Shown: positions 1 to 9,024 of the stretch, piece after piece
Layout: each line of letters begins with the position of its first letter
How positions within the stretch are numbered: the stretch's first letter is position 1
Assembly: GCA_963759095.1 (NCBI GenBank)
Contig: CAVWYF010000008.1
Span: 4,480 to 68,479 of the forward strand
DNA length: 64,000 bases
Direction of reading: 5' to 3'
Source: Anderseniella sp963759095
GTDB taxonomy: Bacteria; Pseudomonadota; Alphaproteobacteria; Rhizobiales; Aestuariivirgaceae
Program-made: the position numbers and the translations under genes
The notes under the pieces: generated by a model
The model's database searches: none
Told to the model about the DNA's origin: nothing
The model's input: only the letters and a program-made list of their open reading frames with translations

Positions 1-429
1 GGCGGCCATGTTGATCGTGTGCTGGGCCTTGTTGTCGGCCGTGCCGCGACCATACAGCCTGTCGCCGTCTCGGGCCGTTAGCCAAGGTCCGTCGCCCTTG
101 GTCCACTGATCATCAAGCCCGCGGATAACGTCGCCGTGCCCATATCCCAAAACCGTCGGCAATGACGGGTCTTCAATCCGGGTAGCCAGAAGTGCCGGTG
201 CCTGGCCGGCGATCGGATTGTCATAACGCTTGACAGTGAAGCCCATGGCTTCAAATTCAGGGGTCATTTCAGTGTCCAGATACTTGTGAAGGCGCGGCAT
301 GCTCTCAGGCAGCTTCTGGCTCTCGGTGCGGTGCGCGACACGGGTTGCCAGTTCGGTTTCGAAACTGCCGCCGTCAATATAGTTTCTGATGCGATCTATC
401 GCGCCTTCGCGGCTGCCGGTTTCGCTCAT
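1..429 (-). CDS. M20 family metallopeptidase, 5' part only
   Basis: The gene begins at an ATG at 429 and runs off the left edge, leaving about 143 N-terminal residues. It shows the M20 metal-site start GHGDV (residues 98-102) and the segment GRGTADNK (about 127-134), whose Asp normally bridges the two metal ions. M20 enzymes are zinc- or cobalt-dependent di/tripeptidases or amidohydrolases. The start overlaps the stop of the upstream ATPase gene by four bases (ATGA), so it is translationally coupled as the last visible gene of the peptide-transport operon. By inference it hydrolyses the imported peptides in the cytoplasm. Exact substrate class is unknown because the C-terminal half is missing. 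Confidence 0.85.
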   Translation of the reverse strand, partial: MSETGSREGAIDRIRNYIDGGSFETELATRVAHRTESQKLPESMPRLHKYLDTEMTPEFEAMGFTVKRYDNPIAGQAPALLATRIEDPSLPTVLGYGHGDVIRGLDDQWTKGDGPWLTARDGDRLYGRGTADNKAQHTINMAA

Positions 430-1409
430 GATGCCAGCTTCTCCTTTCCTTTGTTTTCGTCATAGAGGTGACATTCGACATGGCCATCGCCGAACGGGAT
501 TTTTCGCGGCGCGATGGTTGAACAGTGCGGCATTGCCTTTATGCAGCGCGGGTGGAACCGGCAACCCGACGGCATGTCCAGCGGGTTCGGATAGGCCGCT
601 CCGAGGTGCGTGTCGGGGACGCCGAGGCCTGGATCAGGTGTGAGGACGGACTCCAGCAATGCCTTTGAATAGGGATGCTTCGGCGTGGCGAACAGTGTGC
701 CGGCATCTTCTTCTTCAACAATGCGGCCGAGATACATGACGGCGACCCGCGTGGCCATGTGCTCGACAACTGCAAGATTATGGCTGATCACCAGATAGGT
801 CAGGCCTAGTTCTTCCCTGAGATCCTGCAGCAGATTGAGGATCTGCGATTGCACCGATACGTCGAGCGCCGATGTTGGTTCGTCACAGATCACAATTCTC
901 GGGCGATTGATGAGAGCACGGGCGATGGCGACCCGTTGACGCTGTCCACCAGACAACTGGCTGGGGTAGTTGTTGTAGACCCGGCGGGGAAGGCCGACCA
1001 GTTCCATGATTTCGTCCGCCCGCTTGCGCCATGTGCCGGGGTCCTTGTCGCCCTGCACCTTGAGCGGCAACGTGATGATGCTGCCAATCGACTTGCGGGG
1101 ATTGAGAGACGAGTAGGGGTCCTGAAAGATCGGCTGAACGGTTTGCGCTATGCGCAATCGGTCCATTGTTTCGATTGGATTTCCGTCCAGTTCCAGGGAG
1201 CCGGATGTCGGCGGCAAGAGACCCAGCAGCATTTTGGCCAACGTGGTCTTGCCGCAGCCGGATTCACCGACAAGGGCCAGGACTTCACCTTGGCGGATGC
1301 GCAGATCAATGCCGTTTACCGCATGCAACGGCCGCTTGGGTTTCATGAACCCACCGGAAATCATGAAGGTGCGGGTGACGTCCTTGGCTTCCAGCACTAT
1401 GTCGCTCAT
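426..1409 (-). CDS. Peptide ABC transporter ATP-binding protein, DppF/OppF type
   Basis: This 327-residue protein is one of the two ATPases of a peptide-type importer. It has Walker A GESGCGKTT (residues 48-56), the signature LSGGQRQRV and Walker B with CDEPTSALD. The C-terminal region CRFHPRCIKAMPHC is the Cys-containing oligopeptide/dipeptide transporter extension that marks this subfamily. It starts within the stop of the preceding ATPase gene (ATGA overlap at 1406-1409). It should sit on the cytoplasmic face and pair with the 1406-2437 ATPase to power uptake. Whether the substrate is a dipeptide, an oligopeptide or another compound handled by this family cannot be decided here. Confidence 0.93.
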   Translation of the reverse strand: MSDIVLEAKDVTRTFMISGGFMKPKRPLHAVNGIDLRIRQGEVLALVGESGCGKTTLAKMLLGLLPPTSGSLELDGNPIETMDRLRIAQTVQPIFQDPYSSLNPRKSIGSIITLPLKVQGDKDPGTWRKRADEIMELVGLPRRVYNNYPSQLSGGQRQRVAIARALINRPRIVICDEPTSALDVSVQSQILNLLQDLREELGLTYLVISHNLAVVEHMATRVAVMYLGRIVEEEDAGTLFATPKHPYSKALLESVLTPDPGLGVPDTHLGAAYPNPLDMPSGCRFHPRCIKAMPHCSTIAPRKIPFGDGHVECHLYDENKGKEKLAS

Positions 1410-2437
1410 GAGGTAGCCCCTTCAATTTCGCGAGCTGCGGTGCCGGACCCTTGCGCCAGCAGGCAGCGGCAGACATGGCCCGGCTGCACAGTTGGCAGGA
1501 GGTCGATTTTTCCGTTTTGACACGCCTCGTGCACCTGCGGACAGCGGCTGGCAAAATGGCATCCGCGCATATGACCGACCAGCGATGGCACGATACCGGG
1601 AATAGCCCCGAGGCGTGCGCCGCGTTTGGTCTTGCCGGGAATTGGAATACAGTCCAGCAGACCGCGCGTATAGGGGTGTTGGGGGGCGTTGAATATCTGT
1701 CTGGCGGTTCCCGTTTCAACCACCTGGCCGGCATACATGACCGCCACCCTATCGGCGATGCGGGCGACCACGCCAAGGTCGTGGGTGATCAGGATCATGC
1801 CCATCTGGAATTCACGTTGCAGGTCGGCGAGCAGGTGCAGGATCTGCGCCTGGATGGTGACGTCCAGGGCCGTGGTCGGCTCGTCGGCGATAATCAGGTC
1901 CGGACCGCACATCAGCGCCATGGCGATCATGACCCGTTGCCGAAGCCCGCCGGACAGTTGATGCGGATACTGGCCAAGACGGCCTGCAGCTGCGGTAATG
2001 CCGACCTTTTCCAGCAGGTAGATGGCGCGTTCGCGGGCTTGCGCCTTGGAAACGTTGCGGTGGCGCAGCAGCGCCTCGGCCAACTGATTGCCGATGGTGT
2101 AGGCCGGGTTGAGCGACGTCATCGGTTCCTGGAAGATCATGCTCATGCGATCACCGCGAATGTCCGACATGGACCGTTCGCCAATGTGGAACACATTATC
2201 GCCTGACAGTTGCATTTCATCGCAGGTGCGTTTTGCCTTGGTCGGCAACAGGTCCATGATCGCCAGTGAGGTCAGTGATTTTCCACAACCTGATTCACCC
2301 ACCACACACAGCGTTTCGCCACGGTCCACATGCAACGACACGTCCTGCACCGGGCGCAGCATGCCGGTGGGAACCGGTATCTCGACATTGAGCCGTTTGA
2401 CTTCGAGAACGCGTTTGCTTTCAGATTTCGCCGGCAT
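1406..2437 (-). CDS. Peptide ABC transporter ATP-binding protein, DppD/OppD type
   Basis: The 343-residue protein has Walker A GESGCGKS near residue 48, the signature LSGGLRQRV, Walker B ADEPTTALD and the C-terminal CHFASRCPQVHEAC extension typical of DppD/OppD. It is the partner of the DppF-like ATPase encoded just downstream. Its ATG at 2437 shares one base with the stop of the permease gene before it (TGATG), consistent with one polycistronic message. It should hydrolyse ATP to drive transport through the 2437-3348 and 3350-4267 permeases. Confidence 0.93.
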   Translation of the reverse strand: MPAKSESKRVLEVKRLNVEIPVPTGMLRPVQDVSLHVDRGETLCVVGESGCGKSLTSLAIMDLLPTKAKRTCDEMQLSGDNVFHIGERSMSDIRGDRMSMIFQEPMTSLNPAYTIGNQLAEALLRHRNVSKAQARERAIYLLEKVGITAAAGRLGQYPHQLSGGLRQRVMIAMALMCGPDLIIADEPTTALDVTIQAQILHLLADLQREFQMGMILITHDLGVVARIADRVAVMYAGQVVETGTARQIFNAPQHPYTRGLLDCIPIPGKTKRGARLGAIPGIVPSLVGHMRGCHFASRCPQVHEACQNGKIDLLPTVQPGHVCRCLLAQGSGTAAREIEGATS

Positions 2438-3348
2438 CAGTTGCGGTTCTCCGGAGCAGTTACATCACGGATACCGTCGCCCAGCAGATTGATCGACAGG
2501 ACCAATGCGAACAGCGCCAGGCCCGGAATGGTGATCAGCCAGGGGTCAAAGAAGATCATTCCCTTGGCTTCTGAAATCATCAGACCCCAACTGGGTTCGG
2601 GCGGTTGCACGCCAAGCCCGAGGAAGGACAGCGCTGCTTCCAGCAGGATCGCGTGTGCCATTTCAAGTGTCGCAATCACGATCAGATGATTTGTAATGTT
2701 GGGCATGATTTCAGTCAGCAGAATGCGCGGTGTCGAGCAGCCAAGGGCTTGCGCGGATGTCACAAAATCAAGTGCCCGCACCTGCTGCGTCGCACTTCGC
2801 ATGACCACGGCGAACCGGTCCCAGATCAGCAGGCCCAGCACCCATATCACCACTGTCAGGGACGATCCCACGATGGAGACCACGGCAAGGGCGACGAGAA
2901 CGACCGGCATGGACAGGCGGGTTGTGATGATGAAATTGACCACCATGTCGACACGGCCACCATAATAGCCGGCCAGAACGCCAAGCGTCGTGCCGATTAT
3001 GCCGGAGATCAGCATGGCGCCAAACCCGATGAGCAGCGAAATGCGTGCGCCATAAAACAGGCGTGTCATGTAATCACGGCCCAGGTGATCGGTGCCGAGT
3101 GGGTGGTCCCATGTTGCCTTTGCGCTATCACTCCATATCGGCGGGATCAGCTTGCGGGACAGGACCTGGTCGAACGGATCACCCGGCGAAATGTACGGTG
3201 CCAGCAGCGCCATCAGGAAGATGGCAATCAGGACAAGGGCACCGATCATGAACCCCCAATGGCTGAAGATGCGTTTTCGCATCATGGCGCCGGGAGAAGA
3301 TTCCTGACTTTCCGTTGCAACGGGAGCTTTGGCAGTAACTATCGTCAT
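2437..3348 (-). CDS. Peptide ABC transporter permease, DppC/OppC type
   Basis: This 303-residue inner-membrane permease has an N-terminal membrane segment near residues 30-55, then the DppC signature sequence DPLGTDHLGRD-like (seen as HPLGTDHLGRDYMTRL). A block of further helices follows, and the EAA-type cytoplasmic loop reads EAALSFLGLGVQPP, which contacts the ATPases. It lies one base downstream of the partner permease gene, so the two are surely co-transcribed. With that partner it forms the translocation channel. Confidence 0.92.
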   Translation of the reverse strand: MTIVTAKAPVATESQESSPGAMMRKRIFSHWGFMIGALVLIAIFLMALLAPYISPGDPFDQVLSRKLIPPIWSDSAKATWDHPLGTDHLGRDYMTRLFYGARISLLIGFGAMLISGIIGTTLGVLAGYYGGRVDMVVNFIITTRLSMPVVLVALAVVSIVGSSLTVVIWVLGLLIWDRFAVVMRSATQQVRALDFVTSAQALGCSTPRILLTEIMPNITNHLIVIATLEMAHAILLEAALSFLGLGVQPPEPSWGLMISEAKGMIFFDPWLITIPGLALFALVLSINLLGDGIRDVTAPENRN

Positions 3349-3349
3349 C

Positions 3350-4267
3350 TCATGCCACCCGAATTCGAGGGTCGAGGAAGGCGTTCAGCATGTCCGCCAG
3401 GAATGTCAGCAAAATATAGAAAATGCTCAGGACCAAAACGATGGCCTGCATCATCGGCAGATCGGCGCGCTGAATGGATTCCCATGCCAGATAACCCAGC
3501 CCGTTGATGGCGAAGATTGTCTCGATCACGATGGAGCCGCCGAGCATGAAGCCGAATTGCACTGCAGCCAGAGATACGACAGGTATGATGGCATTGCGCA
3601 GGGCGTGCTTGAACAACACGGTCATGGGGCGCAGCCCCTTGGCGCGCGCGGTGCGGATATAATCGGACGATAAAACTTCCAGCATGCCGGCGCGGGTCAG
3701 CCGCATGACGGCCGGCGTGAGATAGTAGCCCAGTGCCATTGACGGCATGATGAAGTTTTTCCAGCTTGCAGTGCCGGTAATGGGCAACAGCCTCCAGGTG
3801 ATCCCCAACCATAGGATCAATGTCAGCGCAAACCAGAAACTCGGCATGGCCTGGCCGACAACGGCGATGCTGAGAGCGATGCGGTCAATGATGGAGTTGG
3901 GCCTGATGGCTGCGACCACGCCGAGAGGGATTGCCAGCAGGAGGGCAAAGGCCAGTGAGCAGGCCCCCAGCAGCATGGTTGTCGGCAGGCGTTCAAAAAT
4001 AACGCTGGCGACTGGTGCCTTCAGATAGTTGGAATGGCCGAGATTGCCCTGCAGCGCCTGCACCAGCCAACTGCCATACTGAAAAATTATCGGCCGGTCG
4101 AAGCCATAGACACGGCGCACATTTTCAATGTCTTCATTGCTGGCGCCTTCGCCGGCCAGCGCCACTGCCGGGTCACCGGACAGATAGATCATCGAAAAGG
4201 ACAACACGGACACTGTAATGGCAACCAGAACCGCCACACCGAGCCGCTTCAATGTGTAATAGAGCAT
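3350..4267 (-). CDS. Peptide ABC transporter permease, DppB/OppB type
   Basis: The 305-residue protein begins with the DppB-type N-terminal helix (MLYYTLKRLGVAVLVA). It continues through about six hydrophobic segments and ends with DMLNAFLDPRIRV, a typical DppB tail. The loop with RTARAKGL and the ETIFAINGLG segment are family hallmarks. It follows the binding-protein gene after a 127-base spacer that contains hairpins and starts the tightly packed permease/ATPase part of the operon. Confidence 0.93.
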   Translation of the reverse strand: MLYYTLKRLGVAVLVAITVSVLSFSMIYLSGDPAVALAGEGASNEDIENVRRVYGFDRPIIFQYGSWLVQALQGNLGHSNYLKAPVASVIFERLPTTMLLGACSLAFALLLAIPLGVVAAIRPNSIIDRIALSIAVVGQAMPSFWFALTLILWLGITWRLLPITGTASWKNFIMPSMALGYYLTPAVMRLTRAGMLEVLSSDYIRTARAKGLRPMTVLFKHALRNAIIPVVSLAAVQFGFMLGGSIVIETIFAINGLGYLAWESIQRADLPMMQAIVLVLSIFYILLTFLADMLNAFLDPRIRVA

Positions 4268-4285
4268 CTCTACCTTGAAGGTTTA

Positions 4286-4376
4286 CCCGGTCTGCCTTTG
4301 ACGCCCCGATTGATCTCTCAGAGATCGCCAGAACACAGACCGGGCATAAGTTCGTCTACACTAGGGTCCTGACCCT
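4286..4376 (-). promoter_or_regulatory. Hairpins between binding-protein and permease genes
   Basis: The spacer between the binding-protein stop and the permease start holds three perfect inverted repeats. AGGGTC at 4363-4368 pairs with GACCCT at 4371-4376. GATCTC at 4312-4317 pairs with GAGATC at 4321-4326. The latter is nested inside CCCGGTCTG (4286-4294) pairing with CAGACCGGG (4336-4344). No clear run of T follows on the minus strand, so full termination is unlikely. Intercistronic hairpins after binding-protein genes often stabilise the upstream message and set a high binding-protein to permease ratio; that role here is inference. Confidence 0.55.
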
Positions 4377-4394
4377 AACTTTCAACACAGCGGA

Positions 4395-5933
4395 TCACTT
4401 CCACTTGGTCGTGTAAAAGCGCGGGATCTCGTCAGGTGTCGGCGAGAACTCGAGATCCTTCGACCATGCATAGTATTTGGCATAGGTGAACATCGGCACC
4501 CAATAGGCTTCTTCAGCGATACGCGTGAACGCCTTTTTGTAGGATTCGGTGCGCTCGGCAGGATCGATTGAGTTGTCGGCGACACTCAAATATTCCTTCA
4601 CCTGGTCGTCCTTGGTGAGATCGTCCGGGCCGTGGGTGAAGAAGTTGCTGACAATCGCCGACACATCAGGGATCGAATAGGAACCCCAGGTCATGTGATT
4701 GACCGGCGTGTTACCTTTGCGCACCACGTCACGCAAGGCGCGATACTGCATGAAGTTCAGTTTGGCCTTGATACCCACTTTGGCAAGGTCGCCGATAACC
4801 GCTTCGGTGAATTCACGCTCGCGGTAAGCATACAGGTCGAACTCAAAACCGTTTTCAAGACCGGCTTCCTTCAACAGGGCTTTCGCCTTTTCGGGATCGT
4901 AACTATAGGTGGGAACATCCTGGGCACAACCGAACTGGTCCGGATGACAGGCTGACGGAATGACAACCGATGCCGGACCCACCAGGTTCTTGGTGATCGC
5001 TTCACGGTTGATCGCGTGAGAGAATGCCTGGCGCACACGCTTGTCCTTGAAGAATTCCTGGCCGGACTGACCGAGAACGTCGAAGGCAAGGTAGGACACA
5101 CGGAATGTCTTGGCGTTTTCCACGGTGATCGCGGGATTGTCGGACATGCGTTCGGCCTGTTCCTTGGGAACATCCCAGATCCAGTCAAGACCGCCGGTGA
5201 GCAGTTCGGCAATTGCCGTGTTCATTTCCTTGATGGTACGGAACCGGATCTTGCCGATCTGTGGTGTACCTTTCGGGCTGTCGGCGAAGTAGGCGTCATT
5301 TTTCTCCATCAGCACATATTCACCGGCCTTGATGTCGGTCACCTTGTACGGGCCTGTTCCGACCGGCTTTGCTGCCGCGTAGTCTGGCTTCCCGTCAGGC
5401 TTTTTCGGTACATTGTCATAATGGCCGGACGGCAACATGTTGACGGCATTGGCAAGATAGGCGAAAGCAGGAGGGAATGGCTTTTTCAGATTGATCCGTA
5501 CCGAATGCGGCCCGAGCTTTTCAGCATTCTCGATCCAGCTGACATTGCGATAGGTCAGGACGCCGTTGTCCTGGTTGGACACGTGATTAAGTGTGTAAAC
5601 AACATCATCGGCGTCAAAATCGGTGCCGTCGTGGAATTTCACGTCATCGCGGAGTTCAAACTCTATGGCCTTGTCGCCGTTCCACTTCCAGCTCTTGGCC
5701 AGCAACGGTTTGAATTCACCACTCTCGATGTCCCGGAACACCAGGCCGTCCCAGCCCATCTGCCCCATGATGACCAGCATGCGGGTGTTGTTGTAATAGG
5801 GATCCACAACAGCCACTTCGCGGCTTGATGCCCAATTTAGGGTGTCGTCGGACTTGCCGGCTTCCGCATTCTGCGTGATGGCAAGTGACAAGGCTGCAAC
5901 CCCCAAGGCAAACATCGATTTTGGTAATTTCAT
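4395..5933 (-). CDS. Peptide ABC transporter substrate-binding protein (SBP family 5)
   Basis: The product is a 512-residue periplasmic binding protein of the DppA/OppA family. The chosen ATG at 5933 is followed by a signal peptide (MKLPKSMFALGVAALSLAIT, likely cut after ANAEA near residue 25) and preceded by AGGAG at a good distance. The reading frame stays open further upstream to 6239, but that extension has no signal sequence. Family features include the REVAVVDPYYNN opening, VKFHDGTDFDADDVVYT and the KPVGTGPYKV block. It heads the operon and delivers peptides to the two permeases. The substrate cannot be read from the sequence. Confidence 0.92.
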   Translation of the reverse strand: MKLPKSMFALGVAALSLAITQNAEAGKSDDTLNWASSREVAVVDPYYNNTRMLVIMGQMGWDGLVFRDIESGEFKPLLAKSWKWNGDKAIEFELRDDVKFHDGTDFDADDVVYTLNHVSNQDNGVLTYRNVSWIENAEKLGPHSVRINLKKPFPPAFAYLANAVNMLPSGHYDNVPKKPDGKPDYAAAKPVGTGPYKVTDIKAGEYVLMEKNDAYFADSPKGTPQIGKIRFRTIKEMNTAIAELLTGGLDWIWDVPKEQAERMSDNPAITVENAKTFRVSYLAFDVLGQSGQEFFKDKRVRQAFSHAINREAITKNLVGPASVVIPSACHPDQFGCAQDVPTYSYDPEKAKALLKEAGLENGFEFDLYAYREREFTEAVIGDLAKVGIKAKLNFMQYRALRDVVRKGNTPVNHMTWGSYSIPDVSAIVSNFFTHGPDDLTKDDQVKEYLSVADNSIDPAERTESYKKAFTRIAEEAYWVPMFTYAKYYAWSKDLEFSPTPDEIPRFYTTKWK

Positions 5934-6165
5934 AGGTACTCCTGGTCCACAGTTCACTAGGTTGACGTTGTCCTGAGCCCTCATTCTCAAGCCGTGAACC
6001 GGTGAGTGTCCAACGTTCAACCAGTTAGCGCAAGCCCGCAGGGCGGAAAATTTGAGACTTGTTTCATCATACGCAATGCTGGATTTCCGGTCTTGCGTGG
6101 TTTGCCTGTTGAGGCAATGTTGATGAGTTCGTTCCAGCCGCGCCACCCGGCGTCCATCCCGAAAG

Positions 6166-7113
6166 ATGACTGATTTGTCTGACCGACAGACGACAACGGC
6201 GGTGCCCGGCCTGCGTAATGATCCTGTTGCCGGTGCCATCTGGATGCTGGTTTCATGCGCGCTGCTTGCAGGCGTGGCAGCGCTAGGCCGCTACCTGACC
6301 AGCGTTGACGTGCATCCGTTCCAGGTGGTGTTCCTGCGGGTCTTGTTTGCGTTTGTCACCATGCTGCCACTGCTTGCGTTTCGCGGTACGGAGCTGTTTC
6401 GCACTGACCAGCCGAAGATCTATATCTGGCGTGTAATCAGCGCGACAATTGCCATGACCACATGGTTTTCGGCACTTGCCCTGCTGCCGGTCGGCGAAGT
6501 TACGGCGATCAGCTTTTTGACCCCCATTTTTGCAACCATCGGGGCGGCCCTGTTCTTGAGCGAAGTGGTCAGGGTCAGGCGATGGATTGCAACCCTGGCC
6601 GGATTTGGCGGGGTGCTGATCATTTTGCGACCGGGTTTTGAAAGCCTCGGGTCAGGTGCGTTGCTGGCGATTGTGTCCGCCTTCGCCATGGGGGTGACAT
6701 CTATCATCCTCAAGCACATGACGGCAAAGGATGATCCCGACAAGATTGTCTTTATATCGACTACGCTGCTGGTCCCGATGACCAGTGTCGCTGCGGTGTT
6801 CGTGTGGGACAGCCTGACCTATCAGCAATGGCTTTTACTGTTTGTGATGGGTCTCACTGCGACTCTGGGGCACGTAACTTTGGTTCGGGCATTTGCCGCG
6901 ACCGAAGCGTCAATCGTCGTTGGTTTTGACTTCGCCAGGCTGCCTTTCGCTGTGCTGTTCGGCTATCTGGCGCTGGGAGAACTGATTGACATCTGGACCT
7001 GGATCGGGGCAGGGGTCATTTTTGTGTCCACGGTCTACATTGCGCGGCGTGAAGCCCGATTGAAGCGCCAGACGGCTGTGACCGGCATTGGCGTGCCATC
7101 ATCACGGCCGTGA
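6166..7113 (+). CDS. DMT superfamily permease with two EamA domains
   Basis: The 315-residue integral membrane protein has about ten hydrophobic helices arranged as two EamA repeats, roughly residues 20-150 and 165-300. The second helix bundle contains the conserved Pro- and Glu-bearing segments LPVGEVTAISFLTPIF and YLALGELIDIWTWIGA. Members export or import metabolites or amino-acid derivatives; some alphaproteobacterial relatives take up S-adenosylmethionine, but nothing here fixes the substrate. It is divergent from the peptide-transport operon across a spacer of about 230 bases and appears to stand alone. Confidence 0.88.
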   Translation: MTDLSDRQTTTAVPGLRNDPVAGAIWMLVSCALLAGVAALGRYLTSVDVHPFQVVFLRVLFAFVTMLPLLAFRGTELFRTDQPKIYIWRVISATIAMTTWFSALALLPVGEVTAISFLTPIFATIGAALFLSEVVRVRRWIATLAGFGGVLIILRPGFESLGSGALLAIVSAFAMGVTSIILKHMTAKDDPDKIVFISTTLLVPMTSVAAVFVWDSLTYQQWLLLFVMGLTATLGHVTLVRAFAATEASIVVGFDFARLPFAVLFGYLALGELIDIWTWIGAGVIFVSTVYIARREARLKRQTAVTGIGVPSSRP

Positions 7114-7309
7114 TCGCATGCCGCATGACCTCCATTGTCGGCTCTGTCCGGTCGGCAAGGCGCAGTGATTGCTTGATCATGACTTTTTGCCTGAGCGTGA
7201 ATTCTCACTGGCGCGTACGTCTTTCCGCTACGCATGAGAAAATGTCGTTGTATTGTTGAATAACAAGCGTTTACCGCATTTCGACTTACCTCCTGATTGT
7301 GATGCTACG

Positions 7310-7707
7310 GTTTCGCTGATCGCCGTTCAAAAATGTTCAATCTAGCTGAAGCCTGGGAAGTCCGCCCGTATGGGGCTAGCCTTTGCCGGCATGTTCAGCG
7401 CTACAAAGAGAACAGGTGCGAGTGATTTCTGAGTGATGGCGAACTGGTATCCATTCACCACGTAATGCGGTCATTGGAAGACGAGCAGGTAATATTTTCG
7501 GTCCTATTGAACGCGATCCGGTTGCGGGCACTTACCGGCTGCAGGCTTGGGGAGATACGTCGACTGCGACGGGAGAACGTGGACTTTGAAAACGGTTGCC
7601 TTTCTCTGCCCGACACCAAGACAGGGTCCCGCGTACTAGTATTCTCATATCGGTGCTCACTCATTGATTTTACTTTCTACAACAACACCCAGACTGAGAT
7701 CATTTGA
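7310..7707 (+). pseudogene. Tyrosine recombinase (phage-type integrase) remnant
   Basis: One frame reads SKMFNLAEAW, CRHVQRYKEN, then a TGA at 7423-7425, then FLSDGEL and LTGCRLGEIRRLRRENVDFENG. This is the run of motifs expected in the middle of a phage/ICE-type tyrosine integrase, including the first catalytic Arg in the GCRLGE box. The N-terminal arm-binding region, the HxxR box and the catalytic Tyr are absent, and homology stops after KTGSRVLVF. It is therefore a decayed fragment with an in-frame stop. It marks an old insertion between the DMT permease gene and the small-gene patch to its right. Confidence 0.8.
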
Positions 7708-7758
7708 ATGAACCTCAATCTGGGTATGTGTGCGTACAAACTAAACGTGTGTTTGACG

Positions 7759-7977
7759 CTAGTTGCTCATGGCCGCAAATTCATCGGGGTTGAGCTCACC
7801 GTCAGAGTCAGTATCTGCTGCTGTGAAAGCATCTTCTGTGAGGTCAGGCATCACAGCTACTGCTTCGTCCAGCGTAATTTTGCCGTTTTCGTCGGTATCA
7901 ACTTCGGCAAATTCGGCAGCTTGCGCAGCCGTGATAGCCAGCAAAGAAACAGCAAGAACAGCGAAAAACTTTTTCAT
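7759..7977 (-). CDS. Small secreted EF-hand protein
   Basis: The 72-residue product has a signal peptide (MKKFFAVLAVSLLAITAAQA, cut near residue 20-21) and two complete 12-residue EF-hand loops: DTDENGKITLDE at 27-38 and DTDSDGELNPDE at 55-66. It should bind two calcium ions in the periplasm or outside the cell. The start at 7977 was chosen because GGAG lies seven bases upstream; four more in-frame codons exist upstream without a ribosome site. It is intact although flanked by two pseudogenes. No partner gene is evident, so its role (calcium buffering, sensing or adhesion) is unknown. Confidence 0.85.
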   Translation of the reverse strand: MKKFFAVLAVSLLAITAAQAAEFAEVDTDENGKITLDEAVAVMPDLTEDAFTAADTDSDGELNPDEFAAMSN

Positions 7978-8140
7978 TTCACTCTCCAATTTTAGATAAG
8001 TCCATCACAATGATGGGTGTTATCTTGTTCGATGAGATTGTCGATTCAGCTCCTCATCTAGGAGTTCATATGATCTTCTCATTTGTTTTTTGTTGGACCG
8101 AATACGCTGCCGATAATGGTATAATTGTGTGTTTTTCACG

Positions 8141-8603
8141 TCAAAAATGCTGTTTGCGACACAGCCTGTTTTCGATGTCGTAAAAGACCGAAACAAAGGG
8201 GTTTAAGCCAGCTTGTCTTGCAGCATATGGACGACTAAAAACGCCTGAGCAGCATTCCCGCAGCCATGTGTAATTGTTGCTTTTTGGTTCCAGCGGCGGA
8301 AGTGTCCTGATGTAGGCAACAAGGGCATTGAGATCGGTTTCGGTCATGCGGCTGAAGTAATTCGCTGGTGCCACTGGCACTTTGAATTTGCGGCCGTCCC
8401 GGCTTTTTCCCTCACGCAAGGCTATCCTAATCTCTTCATCACTCCATCCGCCAATGCCTGCTACTGGATGCGATGTAATGTTGGGCGCTGCAACCTTGCC
8501 CCAAGGCGCTTTGCCAACGTCTTCATCAATACCATTGCGTGTGTTGTATTTTGACGTATCGACAAGCTGCTTCTTAAGGACGTTTTTTAGTGCTTGTCAG
8601 GAG
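8141..8603 (-). pseudogene. Cytochrome c family protein remnant, 5' truncated
   Basis: The minus-strand frame reads PNITSHPVAGIGGWSDEEI, LREGKSRDGR and then YFSRMTETDLNALVAYIRTLPPL. This is the C-terminal half of a class I-like cytochrome c domain of the type found in multihaem dehydrogenase subunits. The frame is closed by a TGA just upstream of 8603, and neither a CxxCH haem site nor a start region remains. The tail after PPLEPK does not look conserved. It is a fragment left by deletion, next to the integrase remnant. Confidence 0.7.
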
Positions 8604-8613
8604 TTCTCGACAG

Positions 8614-9024
8614 TCAGAAATTCGTCTTCTTTTTGGATGAAGCGCTAAACAGTGGTGTAATTTCAGCGCGAATTGTTTTGTCCTGCCACGGGACAAGACC
8701 ATAGTCGTCACACCACTTGGCCCGGAACACCTTGGTCTCACCTTCAATCTTGAAGGAAAACTCGAGACATTGGCCGCTCTTGCTCACCTTGCCGCCCGTA
8801 AATACACCCGGCACCTGCAAGATGATACGGCAGTCCTTGCCCAGGAAAGCATTGGTTGACTCGTTTTTACCCCGGAAGCTGGCGGAAATCTTGTACTTTC
8901 CAGGCTTCGCCCAGCTGTGCCCGCAGTTAGCAGCTAAGGCAGTGTTCGTACCCGCATGCAAGAGCACACCAGCCATGCCAGCGGCTGATACTGCACTTAC
9001 GACGCTTCGCTTAACAAAAGTCAA
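8614..9024 (-). CDS. Small secreted protein of unknown function
   Basis: I do not recognise the family. The likely start is a TTG at 9024, preceded by GGGAGGA at a six-base spacing. It gives a 136-residue product with a signal peptide ending near ALAA (about residue 31). The mature part has four cysteines (in NCGHSW, KDCRI, GQCLEF and WCDDYG), enough for two disulfides, and a basic tail. An upstream TTG at 9039 is the alternative start. It lies directly upstream of the cytochrome remnant on the same strand, in the low-density patch that also holds the EF-hand and DUF992 genes. Confidence 0.6.
   Translation of the reverse strand: MTFVKRSVVSAVSAAGMAGVLLHAGTNTALAANCGHSWAKPGKYKISASFRGKNESTNAFLGKDCRIILQVPGVFTGGKVSKSGQCLEFSFKIEGETKVFRAKWCDDYGLVPWQDKTIRAEITPLFSASSKKKTNF

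Noticed and set aside
5016..5828. A 270-codon plus-strand frame opposite the peptide-binding protein
   Set aside because: Antisense shadow of a clear SBP family 5 gene; no ribosome site or motif.
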